DNA of 64,000 nt from positions 4,526,001-4,590,000 of the forward strand of contig NZ_CP033926.1 of NCBI RefSeq assembly GCF_003815775.1. Direction: 5' to 3'. A program made the translations under genes and the position numbers. The notes beneath the pieces are model-generated. The model saw only the letters and a program-made list of their open reading frames with translations. It did no database searches and had not been told where the DNA came from. This document shows positions 44,728 through 54,812 of the stretch, piece by piece; position 1 is the first letter of the stretch, and every line of letters starts with the position of its first letter. The DNA comes from Chryseobacterium joostei. GTDB lineage: Bacteria > Bacteroidota > Bacteroidia > Flavobacteriales > Weeksellaceae.

Positions 44728-44827
44728 CTGAGCAGGCAGGATTCGAACCTGCGCCCCACAAGTAGAGGAACTTTGTTTGCCAACAGCGGAAAGTTGTTGT
44801 TGCTCTAACCAGCTGAGCTACTGCCCA
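44728..44827 (-). ncRNA. tRNA-like RNA with extended anticodon arm, between rtcB and the TerD-like gene
   Basis: On the minus strand the RNA has a 7-bp acceptor stem (TGGGCAG with CTGCTCA, one G-U), discriminator G, D arm GCTC-AGCTGGTTA-GAGC, five bases GGGGC before the T arm, and T arm GCAGG-TTCGAAT-CCTGC. All are canonical. The anticodon arm is not: ACAA/TTGT is followed by an internal loop and a 6-bp helix AACTTT/AAAGTT with a 15-nt loop, about 26 nt more than a tRNA allows. It begins 44 nt after rtcB. It could be a Y-RNA-like tRNA mimic (as YrlA near Ro60/RtcB), or a tRNA with an insertion. Confidence 0.75.
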
Positions 44828-44871
44828 TCCATAATTATTAGTTTTAGTTTTATATGATTAAAAATTACAGA

Positions 44872-46356
<1,485 letters not shown>

Positions 46357-46359
46357 TCA

Positions 46360-46395
46360 AAAAGGTTAATCTGGAGATTTACTTATTAACCTTTT
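46360..46395 (+). other. Long hairpin upstream of the hopJ-like gene
   Basis: AAAAGGTTAAT and ATTAACCTTTT form a perfect 11-bp stem with a 14-nt loop. No T run follows, so it is not a plain terminator. It lies 27 bases before the start at 46422 and could be a leader structure or a DNA-binding site. Confidence 0.45.
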
Positions 46396-46421
46396 AAGTA
46401 ATATAATTAAAAACTAGCTCT

Positions 46422-46757
46422 ATGGTATTATTAGAACAATTACAGCATTTTCCGGAAACCATTCAATTCAATGAAGTTATTGCTTACATTGATCAGCATT
46501 ATGATTTTACGCCTACTGCATTCAAAAATGGGAGTACTGAAAACGGGGCGGGACAGAATAACGGTTCATGCAAAGTTTTTAGCTTTGCTAAGCTTCAGGG
46601 ATTAACTAAGAGACAGACTCTTTTTCTTTTTGGTGAGTTTTACAGAGATGATGTAGTAAAAAATCCAGACAGAAATGATCATCAGAATATCAGAAACTTC
46701 ATGGAATTTGGATGGGATGGGGTTTCCTTTGAGGCGGAAGCTTTGAAAGAAAAATAA
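46422..46757 (+). CDS. HopJ-type effector-family protein
   Basis: The 111-residue protein matches the HopJ family (named after a Pseudomonas syringae type III effector but widespread in free-living bacteria): FNEVIAYIDQHYDFTPTAFK, NGSCKVFSFAKLQGL and TLFLFGEFYRDDVVKNP. Its function in such bacteria is not known and host delivery is not implied, as no type III system is present. It lies between the divergent rtcB promoter and the WYL gene and may be co-transcribed with the latter. Confidence 0.88.
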   Translation: MVLLEQLQHFPETIQFNEVIAYIDQHYDFTPTAFKNGSTENGAGQNNGSCKVFSFAKLQGLTKRQTLFLFGEFYRDDVVKNPDRNDHQNIRNFMEFGWDGVSFEAEALKEK

Positions 46758-46839
46758 TTTATCTAAAAAAATGTAAAAAAGTGAATTCGATAATTTGCTT
46801 ACGTTTTGCATTGAAGTCAGGCAATTAAAAATTACAATC

Positions 46840-47874
46840 ATGTCATCCAATAAAAATGCACTGATCCGTTACAAAACTTTAGATAAATGTCTCAAAAATA
46901 AGTATCGAAAGTATACCCTTGAAGATCTTATTGACGAATGCTCTGAGGCTTTGTTTGAGTTTGAAGGAAAAGAATCTTATGTAAGCAAACGAACAATCCA
47001 GCTTGATCTGCAGAATATGCGAAGTGAAAAGTTCGGATACGAAGCTCCCATTGAGGTATACGAAAGAAAATATTACCGCTACAGCGATCCGGATTATAGT
47101 ATCCATAACATTTCTGTGAATGAAAGTGATCTGAAAGCAATGAATAATGCCATTCAGATTCTGAAACAGTTCAAGGACTTTTCCATGTTTAAGGAGATGA
47201 ATGGAGTGATTCAGAAGTTGGAAGACTCTATTCATGCAACCAACCAGAAATCAATCATTCATTTAGATAAAAATGAGCAGTTGAAAGGATTGGAGCATAT
47301 TGATATACTGTATGAAAGCATTGTCAATAAAAAGGTATTAAAAATCCTTTACAAGAGCTTTACAGCAAGAGAATCGAGTGTTTATACCGTTCATCCTCAA
47401 TTATTGAAGGAATTTAACAACCGCTGGTTTCTGATCTGCCTCTATAAGCAGAAAATGTATAATCTGGCCCTGGATAGGATGGAGAATATTAAAGCAGATG
47501 AAAGCCTTTCCTATATAGATAAGGATCTGGATGGTGATGAATACTTTAAAGATATTGTAGGAGTTACCGTTGCAGAGTCAATGCTTCCTAGAAATGTTGT
47601 ATTTTTTGTAGACTCAGCTAATGCACCTTATGTGAAAACAAAACCACTGCATAAAAGTCAGGAGATCATCAATGAAACAAAGGATGGGACTTTATTTAAA
47701 ATCTGCGTGCAGATTAACTTTGAATTGGAAAGACTACTTTTAGGATTTGGAGATACTTTGATTGTACATAAACCGCAGAAATTGAAACTGAGAATGGAAG
47801 AAAAGTTTAGGATGGGGCATAAAAACTATCAGGATCTGAGCATTCTTAAAGAAGGAGCTATTCAAGATCAATAA
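46840..47874 (+). CDS. WYL-domain transcriptional regulator
   Basis: Starting at 46840 (MSSNKNALIRYKTLDKCLKN) gives 344 residues. The N-terminal 70 form a helix-turn-helix (YTLEDLIDECSEALFEFEGK, SKRTIQLDLQNMRSE). From about residue 150 comes a WYL domain (KVLKILYKSFTARESSVYTV, FNNRWFLICLYKQKMYNLAL), then the WCX part. WYL domains sense nucleic acids or nucleotides and regulate RNA-repair and defence loci. It is divergent from rtcB with one gene between, and is the best candidate to bind the operator at rtcB, the nucleotidyltransferase and the island gene. Confidence 0.9.
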   Translation: MSSNKNALIRYKTLDKCLKNKYRKYTLEDLIDECSEALFEFEGKESYVSKRTIQLDLQNMRSEKFGYEAPIEVYERKYYRYSDPDYSIHNISVNESDLKAMNNAIQILKQFKDFSMFKEMNGVIQKLEDSIHATNQKSIIHLDKNEQLKGLEHIDILYESIVNKKVLKILYKSFTARESSVYTVHPQLLKEFNNRWFLICLYKQKMYNLALDRMENIKADESLSYIDKDLDGDEYFKDIVGVTVAESMLPRNVVFFVDSANAPYVKTKPLHKSQEIINETKDGTLFKICVQINFELERLLLGFGDTLIVHKPQKLKLRMEEKFRMGHKNYQDLSILKEGAIQDQ

Positions 47875-47985
47875 TGGGCATTCTTTGAGATAATTCATCC
47901 GATCTGTGTGAAATATATCTACAAAATTATCTTCATTTTTTTATCTTGGCTTGGAAATTGTAGTAGGTAGGTACAAAATAGCACT

Positions 47986-48123
47986 ATGAAATCAAGAATA
48001 TTTAAAGCATTAATTGCCATTATAGCCCCTATAGCGATTGAATATATCGTTAAAAAAATATCTGAAAAACTTGATAAAAAAGTTGATCAGGAACCGAAAG
48101 AACCTAAGCAGATTACTGCTTAA
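47986..48123 (+). CDS. 45-residue protein of unknown function
   Basis: A short frame encodes MKSRIFKALIAIIAPIAIEY followed by a Lys-rich helix and a Pro/Glu tail. The N-terminal part is amphipathic or membrane-associating. It lies 111 bases after the WYL gene and directly before a strong terminator, which supports expression. No family is known to me. Confidence 0.55.
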   Translation: MKSRIFKALIAIIAPIAIEYIVKKISEKLDKKVDQEPKEPKQITA

Positions 48124-48153
48124 ACGTAAAAGTAGTTAAAATTTAAAATTATT

Positions 48154-48193
48154 AAAAGAGACTGTCCTATTATAACGGATAGTCTCTTTTTTT
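48154..48193 (+). terminator. Terminator after the 45-residue gene
   Basis: AAAAGAGACTGTCC pairs with GGATAGTCTCTTTT and is followed by more T. The stem is close to the hairpin at 1904. Confidence 0.8.
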
Positions 48194-48379
48194 GGGTAAT
48201 AAATGATGTAGATATAACAATCTATTAACGAGTGTATAAAATCATAGATCTATCTTTTCCTAAAAATCAAAGATTTTTAGCAGGCTTAAGTGAAGTTCCT
48301 ACACGTACACCTTATCACTTAAAAGAAGCTTAAATCTTTAAAAAACTTTTGTGACTTTGTGGTTTCAATTCCATAGGGT
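48194..48379. other. Spacer without visible gene
   Basis: The stretch between the terminator and the stop of the DUF1501 gene shows no start-to-stop frame of interest and no strong hairpin. Confidence 0.4.
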
Positions 48380-49564
48380 TTATATAAAATCATAAATTCC
48401 GTCTTTCCAACCCAAGACTTTCGAAGAATCAGCCTTAAGCCAGTTTTTCAAAATAGTGGAATACACTTTTCTAAAATCTTCTTTATAAATAAGATCTCCT
48501 TCATTTAAATTTTGGAGGTCAGGAAGCGCATTTAATAATCCTTTCTTTTTGAGACCTCCACCAATGAAGAACATTTGGTTGGCCGTTCCATGATCCGTTC
48601 CATTGCTGGCATTCTGGGCAACACGGCGTCCGAATTCAGAAAATGTCATCAATAGAATGTTATTAAATAATCCATTACTTTTCATATCAGCAACAAAGGA
48701 TTTCACTGTCTCATTGATGTCTCCGAATAATTTTTTTTGTCTGTCATTCTGATTGACGTGGGTATCAAAACTACCGATAGAAAGGTAATAAACCTGAGTA
48801 TTGATGTCTGATTTGATGAGGGATGCTACTGTTTTAAAATCTTTTCCCAGTTGAGAATTAGGATAAGCCTGTTCCGTTTTTTTTGCCTTGCTTTTTTCAA
48901 AAATATAATCCGCATTGTTGATCGTAGAACCCAATGTTTGATAAAGATAAGAAACTGTTTCATCATCATGATGATGGTCGTAAAGTGATTTGAAATACTT
49001 TTCCTGACTAGTCTGATACAGTCTTTTGGGGTCTTTAAATGCAAATGCCTTATTGTTTTCTCCCTTTAAGGCAAGACTCAGCATGTCATCTACTTCCAGT
49101 GCTTGGGTAGGATGCTCACAACGATAGCATTCCTCATCCAGAAAGCGGCCAAGCCAGCCTGTTTCCAGAAACTCATCACTTCTGCTTGCAGACTGCCAGA
49201 TATCCATACTTCGGAAATGAGACTTGTCTGGATTGGGATAGCCTACATTATTCATTACAGAAAGCTCCCCATTGTCAAAGAGTTCCTTAAAGTAGGAGAG
49301 TGACGGATTAATTCCGGCTTCATCCGTAAGAGATAAGGAATCCTGAACAGCAAGTGTTTTTCTTTCTCTGAAATAAATATCATTTTTTGCAGGAACAATG
49401 GTATTCAGTCCATCATTTCCTCCCGTAAATTGAAGAACAATAAGGATATTCTGATTAGGAGCTAAGGCTTCGTCCAAAGTCATGGCCTTTAGAAAATTAG
49501 GCATCAATAACGAAGCTGTCGCCAATGAACTTATTTTAAGGAATTCTCTTCTTTTGATTAACAT
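48380..49564 (-). CDS. DUF1501-family exported protein
   Basis: The 394-residue protein starts with a twin-arginine-like signal (KRREFLKISSLATASLL), so it is exported folded. The body belongs to the sulfatase-like DUF1501 family: NILIVLQFTGGNDGLNTIVP, MNNVGYPNPDKSHFRSMDIW, SIGSFDTHVNQNDRQ and MTFSEFGRRVAQNASNGTDHG. These proteins pair with DUF1800 proteins in many bacteria; their activity is not established. The partner gene lies 146 bases upstream on the same strand. Confidence 0.9.
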   Translation of the reverse strand: MLIKRREFLKISSLATASLLMPNFLKAMTLDEALAPNQNILIVLQFTGGNDGLNTIVPAKNDIYFRERKTLAVQDSLSLTDEAGINPSLSYFKELFDNGELSVMNNVGYPNPDKSHFRSMDIWQSASRSDEFLETGWLGRFLDEECYRCEHPTQALEVDDMLSLALKGENNKAFAFKDPKRLYQTSQEKYFKSLYDHHHDDETVSYLYQTLGSTINNADYIFEKSKAKKTEQAYPNSQLGKDFKTVASLIKSDINTQVYYLSIGSFDTHVNQNDRQKKLFGDINETVKSFVADMKSNGLFNNILLMTFSEFGRRVAQNASNGTDHGTANQMFFIGGGLKKKGLLNALPDLQNLNEGDLIYKEDFRKVYSTILKNWLKADSSKVLGWKDGIYDFI

Positions 49565-49710
49565 AATTTTACTTTTAGGTTAAAGGGGGCAGATGATAGG
49601 TTACTGGTTGTAAATTGTAGTACTGGAATTGTTTTTAAACTTAGATAGTAAATAATAGATAGAAAAGCTAAACGGCAATTCGCTATTACCTGCTACCTCT
49701 TGCCTGTACT

Positions 49711-51090
49711 CTACATTAACTGATATTCAGGAGTGGACATGAGGTTAATGATATTCATCTTTAAACTCTTGTCGGAGAAATTATTTACCGTATTCATATC
49801 CAGACTTTGGGCATTTTGAATCAGATAATCTTCACAGTTTTTATGAGCAAAAGTTTTATCTAATCGATCCCAGTCTATAGTGATATTGGGATTTTTGAAG
49901 CTTTTGTTTAAAGCATTTTCCTTAGATTTCATTCCCATATCAATGTCATCATCCTGTCGTGGGCTATATTCTAATGGCCGAAGCCCTGACCATATCTGCG
50001 GAATCTGAAGTCTCAGCATTAATGTAGAGCTGTCAATCCAGGATTTTCCGTTGGGCCACCCTGAAACATTGGGCGGATAAAGTAACATTTGTCCCAATAA
50101 TTTTTGATAAACGATGAGGTTTTCGGGATTTTTAATCTGCATCGGAAGTACCCGCATCATTCCTGCCATTAGTTCTACAGGAGATTTTATCCTGTTTCCT
50201 ATATTTTTCTGATCATAGAACCATGAGCTTGAAAATATTTCAGTCATTAGCTTCTTAATATCATAGCCGGAACTATAAAAATTGGAGCTTAGCTTATTGA
50301 CTATATCATGATCTATATTTTCATTCACAAAAAACTTATAGATTTTAGTAGTAATAAATTGCGCTGTAGCCTTTTGTTCAAGAATAATATGTAAAGCATC
50401 GCTTCCGTCAAAATTACCGGTTTTACCTAAGAAAGTCTTTGTTCCTTCATCATGCTGATTTTTTCTTTCCTTGAAATTCCCCTCTTTATCGTAGCTCCAT
50501 CCTGTAAATGCTCTGGCGCCCTCTCTTACATCTTTCTCCGTATAATTTCCTCTTCCCATGGTAAAAAGTTCCATTACTTCACGGGCAAAATTTTCATTGG
50601 GATGATCTTTTTTGTTCTGTTGATTATTCAGGAAATTAAGCATTGCAGGTGATTGGCTTACTTCAAAAAGCAATTCCTTAAAGTTTCCCAGAGCATGTTT
50701 TCGGATTGTATTTAAAAGCTGTTGGTTGAATTTTGGATTCACAACCCTTGAAGCAAAATGTCCATGCCAGAAAAAAGCCATCTTTTCTCTCATTTGCTCT
50801 TTGCTGTTTACTATTTTATCCAGAAAATTGAGGTTCAGTTCATTGTTCTGTTCCCTGTTAATCCGTTGCATTTCCTTTTTCTTTTCAGCCGGAGCAGTAC
50901 TGTTCATATAATCCATTGTTGAATCTATGTCAGGGGTATCATACGTGACCTCGCTAAAGCTGTCTTCTTTAAATAATTCATTTATTAACGTTTTGATGTT
51001 TTTATTTTTCAAATCGTCAATTTGATTGATGCCAATGCCGAAACCGGCGCGCCAAAGAAGATGCTTGTTCTTTAATAATGAATCAGCCAT
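49711..51090 (-). CDS. DUF1800-family protein
   Basis: The 459-residue protein matches DUF1800: LLWRAGFGI near the start, FFWHGHFASRVVNPKFNQQL, NFAREVMELFTMGRGNYTEKD, ARAFTGWSYD and YPPNVSGWPNGKSWIDSSTL. Function is unknown; with the DUF1501 protein it forms a conserved two-gene unit. No clear signal peptide is seen, which is odd for a partner of an exported protein. Confidence 0.92.
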   Translation of the reverse strand: MADSLLKNKHLLWRAGFGIGINQIDDLKNKNIKTLINELFKEDSFSEVTYDTPDIDSTMDYMNSTAPAEKKKEMQRINREQNNELNLNFLDKIVNSKEQMREKMAFFWHGHFASRVVNPKFNQQLLNTIRKHALGNFKELLFEVSQSPAMLNFLNNQQNKKDHPNENFAREVMELFTMGRGNYTEKDVREGARAFTGWSYDKEGNFKERKNQHDEGTKTFLGKTGNFDGSDALHIILEQKATAQFITTKIYKFFVNENIDHDIVNKLSSNFYSSGYDIKKLMTEIFSSSWFYDQKNIGNRIKSPVELMAGMMRVLPMQIKNPENLIVYQKLLGQMLLYPPNVSGWPNGKSWIDSSTLMLRLQIPQIWSGLRPLEYSPRQDDDIDMGMKSKENALNKSFKNPNITIDWDRLDKTFAHKNCEDYLIQNAQSLDMNTVNNFSDKSLKMNIINLMSTPEYQLM

Positions 51091-51456
51091 GATGAGGTCA
51101 TTTATTTTTTTGATGAGATTGTGGGAGCAAGGTTAAAATAGGAACGGGTTAAGGTTTGTTAATATTATTTTTAGAGGTTAGAAAGGTATATTATTTATTG
51201 CCCAAATGTTATTCTGCTTCCTGTTTATGCTACAATATAGCTCTCGATTTCTGATTTTGAACTTTTTTTTCTTTAATTCCACTTTTTTAACTCCTTTTTT
51301 GATAATTTTTGTTAAACAAACATTTAAATTTTGTTAAAAATAAAGTATTGATATTCATTGTTTTATAGCTTTGTTTAGTGTTAAAATAAAAGATTAAGCC
51401 TTGCTTGGCATGATTTTTACATCCTCTTGTTTAGTAAAATTTAAAAAATTAGAGTT
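51091..51456. other. Divergent intergenic region before the barrel gene
   Basis: No gene seen. It holds TAGCTTTG at 51366-51373, a good -7 box for the rightward gene with a leader of about 80 nt. The remainder is A/T-rich. Confidence 0.5.
51366..51373 (+). promoter_or_regulatory. -7 box of the barrel gene at 51457
   Basis: TAGCTTTG matches TAnnTTTG; TTG at 51348-51350 may be the -33 element (15-base gap, short). Confidence 0.55.
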
Positions 51457-52020
51457 ATGAAAATGTTTAAACAAGCAATATTGCTAGCTGGTATTTTAAC
51501 AGCAGGTATAGCAAGCGCACAGGACTCAAAAATGACTAATATGATCAAGGTAGGTGCGAATGTTGGTTTGGCAGTTCCTTCAGATAACCTTTCTGCTGCA
51601 GTAGGAGTGGATGTTGCTTATCAGAACTTGATTACTCCTGGGTTCGGTTTAGGTATCGCAACAGGATATACTCACTATTTCGGAAAAGAAAATAACGGTT
51701 ATAAAAATAATGATGTAGGAGTAGTTCCTGTAGCAGCTTTAGTAAGAATTTATCCAAAGCAAACAGGTTTCTATTTTGGAACTGACTTAGGATACGGATT
51801 CTTGGTGGGAGACAAAACAGTAGCTTCCAACACAAATGTAGAGAGAGCTAACGGTGGTTTCTACATTAAACCGGAGATCGGATACCACAACAGAGACTGG
51901 AACTTCTTCGTACAATACCAAAAGGTTTTTGTAGGAACAAAAGGAGATTTAGTTGGTCAGGACTATAATGTGGGGAACATCGGAGTAGGATTCGGTTATA
52001 ATATTCCATTAGGAAAGTAG
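51457..52020 (+). CDS. Small outer-membrane beta-barrel protein
   Basis: The 187-residue protein has a signal peptide (MKMFKQAILLAGILTAGIAS, cut after SAQ), then about eight alternating strands ending in GNIGVGFGYNIPLGK, the closing strand typical of OmpA/OmpW-like eight-stranded barrels. Gly/Tyr-rich strands (GFGLGIATGYTHYFG, GFYFGTDLGYGFLVG) support this. Likely a structural or small-solute outer-membrane protein. Single gene with its own promoter and terminator. Confidence 0.85.
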   Translation: MKMFKQAILLAGILTAGIASAQDSKMTNMIKVGANVGLAVPSDNLSAAVGVDVAYQNLITPGFGLGIATGYTHYFGKENNGYKNNDVGVVPVAALVRIYPKQTGFYFGTDLGYGFLVGDKTVASNTNVERANGGFYIKPEIGYHNRDWNFFVQYQKVFVGTKGDLVGQDYNVGNIGVGFGYNIPLGK

Positions 52021-52050
52021 TTAGATTTAATATATAAACAATTATTAACC

Positions 52051-52083
52051 AAAACCTTTTCACGAAAGTGAAAAGGTTTTTTT
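52051..52083 (+). terminator. Terminator after the barrel gene
   Basis: AAAACCTTTTCAC-GAAA-GTGAAAAGGTTTT and more T. It overlaps the open frame upstream of glucokinase and so argues that glucokinase starts further down. Confidence 0.9.
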
Positions 52084-52113
52084 GTTCTGTGCAGGATTTA
52101 CGAAAACAATTAT

Positions 52114-52121
52114 TATATTTG
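52114..52121 (+). promoter_or_regulatory. -7 box of glucokinase
   Basis: TATATTTG, a perfect TAnnTTTG, lies 15 bases before the start at 52137; the transcript would be almost leaderless. Confidence 0.65.
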
Positions 52122-52136
52122 GTAAAATTTGAGGTT

Positions 52137-53186
52137 ATGATTCTGAATCCAAAATTTCCACTTTATTTACCAGGAGTAGAGAACAGTAATAATGATAATG
52201 TTTCTATCATTGGGGCAAGCCTCCGTGAAGATGTAACAATCTTAGGCTATTTCGTTTCCGGTAACGGAGGTCTTGAGATAAAAATTCAAAATACATATTC
52301 TACTAAGGAATATGCTTCCTTTAATGATATTCTAAGAAAGTTTATCCAGGACAATCAGCTTGAGAATGTACAACGTCTGGGAATGGCAGTGCCGGGACCA
52401 GTTATTGACGGTAAAAGTAGTCCTGCAAGATTGGGCTGGAGCTTAGACGTTGAAGAATTTAAGAGAGACTTCGGTTTCGAGAAAGTAGATATGCTGAACG
52501 ATATGGAAGCATCAGCTTACGGAATGGCTCTTCTTGAAGACAGTGATCTTGAAGCAATCTATACCAGCGGGCATCTTGAAAAAGGAAATGTAGCAATCCT
52601 TGCTCCCGGAAACGGGCTTGGAGAAGCTGGATATTTCTTTGATGGGAAAAATTTAAGACCTTTTGCAACGGAGGGTGGGCATTCTGAGTTCTCACCAAGA
52701 ACCAATGTAGAAGTTGAATTTTATCAATTCCTTAATAATATCTATGGAATTGTAAGCTGGGAAAATGTACTTTCCAAGACAGGCTTGTTCAATATCTACA
52801 GATTCTTAAGAGATGTGAAAAGACATCCTGAACCGGAATGGTTGGGAGAACGTCTTGCTAACGGAAACTTCGCTCAAGAACTTTATAAGGCAGCAGTAGA
52901 GGATAATGTTTTAATCTGCAAAATAGCTTTAGATACTTTCCTTGAGTTTTTGGCAAGAGAAGCTAATAACCTGACCTTAAAACTGAAAGCAACCGGAGGG
53001 TTACTGATTGCAGGCGATATTCCTCAGATGGTCATAGAATACGTGGATAAGACTAAGTTTTATGAAAAATTCAAGATCAGTGATAAAATGGAAAGCATGC
53101 TTAGAAACATTCCGATTTATCTGGTTAAGCAAAATCACACGGCATTAAAAGGTATGGCACTTTATACAGCCTACTACCAAGAATAA
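52137..53186 (+). CDS. glk: Glucokinase
   Basis: The enzyme phosphorylates glucose with ATP. Starting at 52137 (MILNPKFPLYLPGVENSNN), preceded by GAGG, gives 349 residues. Motifs are GMAVPGPVIDGKSSPARLGW, the catalytic region MLNDMEASAYG (Asp), NVAILAPGNGLGEAGYF for the phosphate loop and FATEGGHSEFSPR. The initial ASLREDVTILGYF replaces the usual DIGGT motif in part, so the N-terminal loop is unusual. The upstream open frame overlaps a terminator and is ignored. Confidence 0.88.
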   Translation: MILNPKFPLYLPGVENSNNDNVSIIGASLREDVTILGYFVSGNGGLEIKIQNTYSTKEYASFNDILRKFIQDNQLENVQRLGMAVPGPVIDGKSSPARLGWSLDVEEFKRDFGFEKVDMLNDMEASAYGMALLEDSDLEAIYTSGHLEKGNVAILAPGNGLGEAGYFFDGKNLRPFATEGGHSEFSPRTNVEVEFYQFLNNIYGIVSWENVLSKTGLFNIYRFLRDVKRHPEPEWLGERLANGNFAQELYKAAVEDNVLICKIALDTFLEFLAREANNLTLKLKATGGLLIAGDIPQMVIEYVDKTKFYEKFKISDKMESMLRNIPIYLVKQNHTALKGMALYTAYYQE

Positions 53187-53190
53187 AGAG

Positions 53191-53218
53191 AACTCCGAAG
53201 AAATTCGGAGTTTTTTTA
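53191..53218 (+). terminator. Terminator after glk
   Basis: AACTCCGAA-GAAA-TTCGGAGTT followed by seven T. Confidence 0.9.
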
Positions 53219-53290
53219 TAGGATGATATTATTCATGAAAATAATTAAATTTCTTGATATACATCAATGAAATCTATCGAATAAGATAGC

Positions 53291-53298
53291 TACATTTG
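53291..53298 (+). promoter_or_regulatory. -7 box of the first yceI-like gene
   Basis: TACATTTG fits TAnnTTTG and lies 30 bases before the start at 53328. Confidence 0.6.
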
Positions 53299-53327
53299 CA
53301 TCAATAAATAAGTAAACAATTCTATCA

Positions 53328-53894
53328 ATGAAAAAAATATTTTTATTAGCAGTTTTAGCTGGTGGTTTAGCTTTCGGACAGTCAAAAAAAGTAGTTGCAT
53401 CTGATGTTCACTGGTGGGGATATAAAGTAGCAAAATCTGAGGCAAGTTCTCACGAGGGAACTGTAAAAGTAAAGTCAGGAGACATGGTAATGAAAGGTAA
53501 CCAACTTGTAGGAGGAAGCTTCGTATTGGATATGACTTCTATTAATGCTACTGACCTTACAGGAGAGTATCAGCAAAAATTGAACGGACACCTTAAGAAT
53601 GGTGACTTCTTTGAAGTTGAAAAATTCCCGACAGCTACTTTCAAAATTACAGGAGTAAAGAAAAACAACGATAAAGTTTACAATTCTTTAGTAACAGGAA
53701 CCCTTACTTTAAAAGGAAAAACAAGCCCGATTACTTTCCCTGCTAAGATTTCTTACAGCAAAGGAGTAGTAAGCTTAGTATCTAACAAATTCTCTTTCGA
53801 CAGACAGAAATTTGATGTAGCTTATAAGTCTACGATGCAGGATGTTTTTGTGAAAGATGATATTGATATGCTGGTTAAGGTAACTGCTCAATAA
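53328..53894 (+). CDS. YceI-family periplasmic protein 1
   Basis: The 188-residue protein has a signal peptide (MKKIFLLAVLAGGLAFGQ) and one YceI beta-barrel: SDVHWWGYKVAKSEASSHEG, FVLDMTSINATDLTG, FPTATFKITGVKKNN and the end FVKDDIDMLVKVTA. YceI proteins bind polyisoprenoids or similar lipids in the periplasm. A relative follows 79 bases on, after a terminator. Confidence 0.93.
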   Translation: MKKIFLLAVLAGGLAFGQSKKVVASDVHWWGYKVAKSEASSHEGTVKVKSGDMVMKGNQLVGGSFVLDMTSINATDLTGEYQQKLNGHLKNGDFFEVEKFPTATFKITGVKKNNDKVYNSLVTGTLTLKGKTSPITFPAKISYSKGVVSLVSNKFSFDRQKFDVAYKSTMQDVFVKDDIDMLVKVTAQ

Positions 53895-53915
53895 ATTAAT
53901 CAAAAAAAGATTGTT

Positions 53916-53944
53916 AAAAGTGTAGAAGTTCTACACTTTTTTTT
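53916..53944 (+). terminator. Terminator between the yceI-like genes
   Basis: AAAAGTGTAG-AAGTT-CTACACTTTT with a long T run. Confidence 0.9.
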
Positions 53945-53972
53945 ATTTTTGTTGAATTGTAAATAAAAAAGA

Positions 53973-54602
53973 ATGAAAAGATTACTATTGTTTGCTATGG
54001 TGTGCGCAAGTATATCATTTGTTTCTGCTCAAAAGAAATTTGATAAGGTATCAAAGGTGACTTCATCAGAGATCAGATGGTGGGGCTATAAGGTTGTAAA
54101 AACCCAAGCTTCCTCACATTCCGGAACTGTAAAACTGAAGAGCGGAAAATTCAACTTTGACCACACCGTTTTGGTAGACGGAGAGTTTATAATAGATATG
54201 AGAAGTATGATGGCAGGAGATGTTTCTGATGAAGATCAGATCAAGCTTACTAATGACCTGAAAAGTACTAACTTCTTTGAAGTAAAAAAATTCCCTGTAG
54301 CCAAGTTCCATTTGACTAAAATTATTCCTTTAGCAAACAGTGAGTATAATTCTACCGTATACGGAGATCTTACCCTTAAAGGTGTGAGAAAAACAATCTC
54401 TTTCCCTGCAAATGTATATGTTACTCAGTTTACGACATCTATTGAGTCTGCTAAATTCTCTCTGAACAGAAGAGACTTTAAGGTGTTCTATCAATCTTCA
54501 TTAAAAGATTATTTCATCAAGAATGAAATGGATATTCAGTTCAAAGTTTCTACTGAATTGCTAGATAATGAGAACAGAATTCCTGTGAAAAAGAAAAAAT
54601 AA
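53973..54602 (+). CDS. YceI-family periplasmic protein 2
   Basis: The 209-residue protein is a paralogue of its neighbour: signal peptide (ending in FVSAQ), SEIRWWGYKVVKTQASSHSG, FIIDMRSMMAGDVSD, FPVAKFHLTKI and YFIKNEMDIQFKVS. It has a longer C-terminal tail rich in Lys. The pair shares the unusual WWGYKV-x-K-x-x-ASSH-x-GTVK start, so they arose by duplication. Confidence 0.92.
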   Translation: MKRLLLFAMVCASISFVSAQKKFDKVSKVTSSEIRWWGYKVVKTQASSHSGTVKLKSGKFNFDHTVLVDGEFIIDMRSMMAGDVSDEDQIKLTNDLKSTNFFEVKKFPVAKFHLTKIIPLANSEYNSTVYGDLTLKGVRKTISFPANVYVTQFTTSIESAKFSLNRRDFKVFYQSSLKDYFIKNEMDIQFKVSTELLDNENRIPVKKKK

Positions 54603-54626
54603 GATTAAATATTATATTGATAAAAA

Positions 54627-54658
54627 ATTGAGCGGTTCTAAGGAGCTGCTCTTTTTTT
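54627..54658 (+). terminator. Terminator after the second yceI-like gene
   Basis: GAGCGGTTCT and AGGAGCTGCTC form an imperfect hairpin followed by eight T. Confidence 0.6.
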
Positions 54659-54812
54659 TGAATAGCTGTGAGCCAATGCTTGGATTATCTTATAAAATTT
54701 TTATTTGCTTTCTTTCCAAAGTAAATAAGTGCTAAAAATATTCTTTCAGATTAATCAGATTCTTTAGAATTAAACCGTTCCCTTTTTAGCGTATTTTTTA
54801 TACTTTAGTACA

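Noticed and set aside
44729..44827. Ordinary tRNA gene
   Set aside because: Acceptor, D and T arms fit, but no arrangement gives a 5-bp anticodon stem with a 7-nt loop without removing about 26 nt.
52068..52136. N-terminal extension of glucokinase
   Set aside because: It overlaps a strong terminator and the -7 box; start at 52137 is better.
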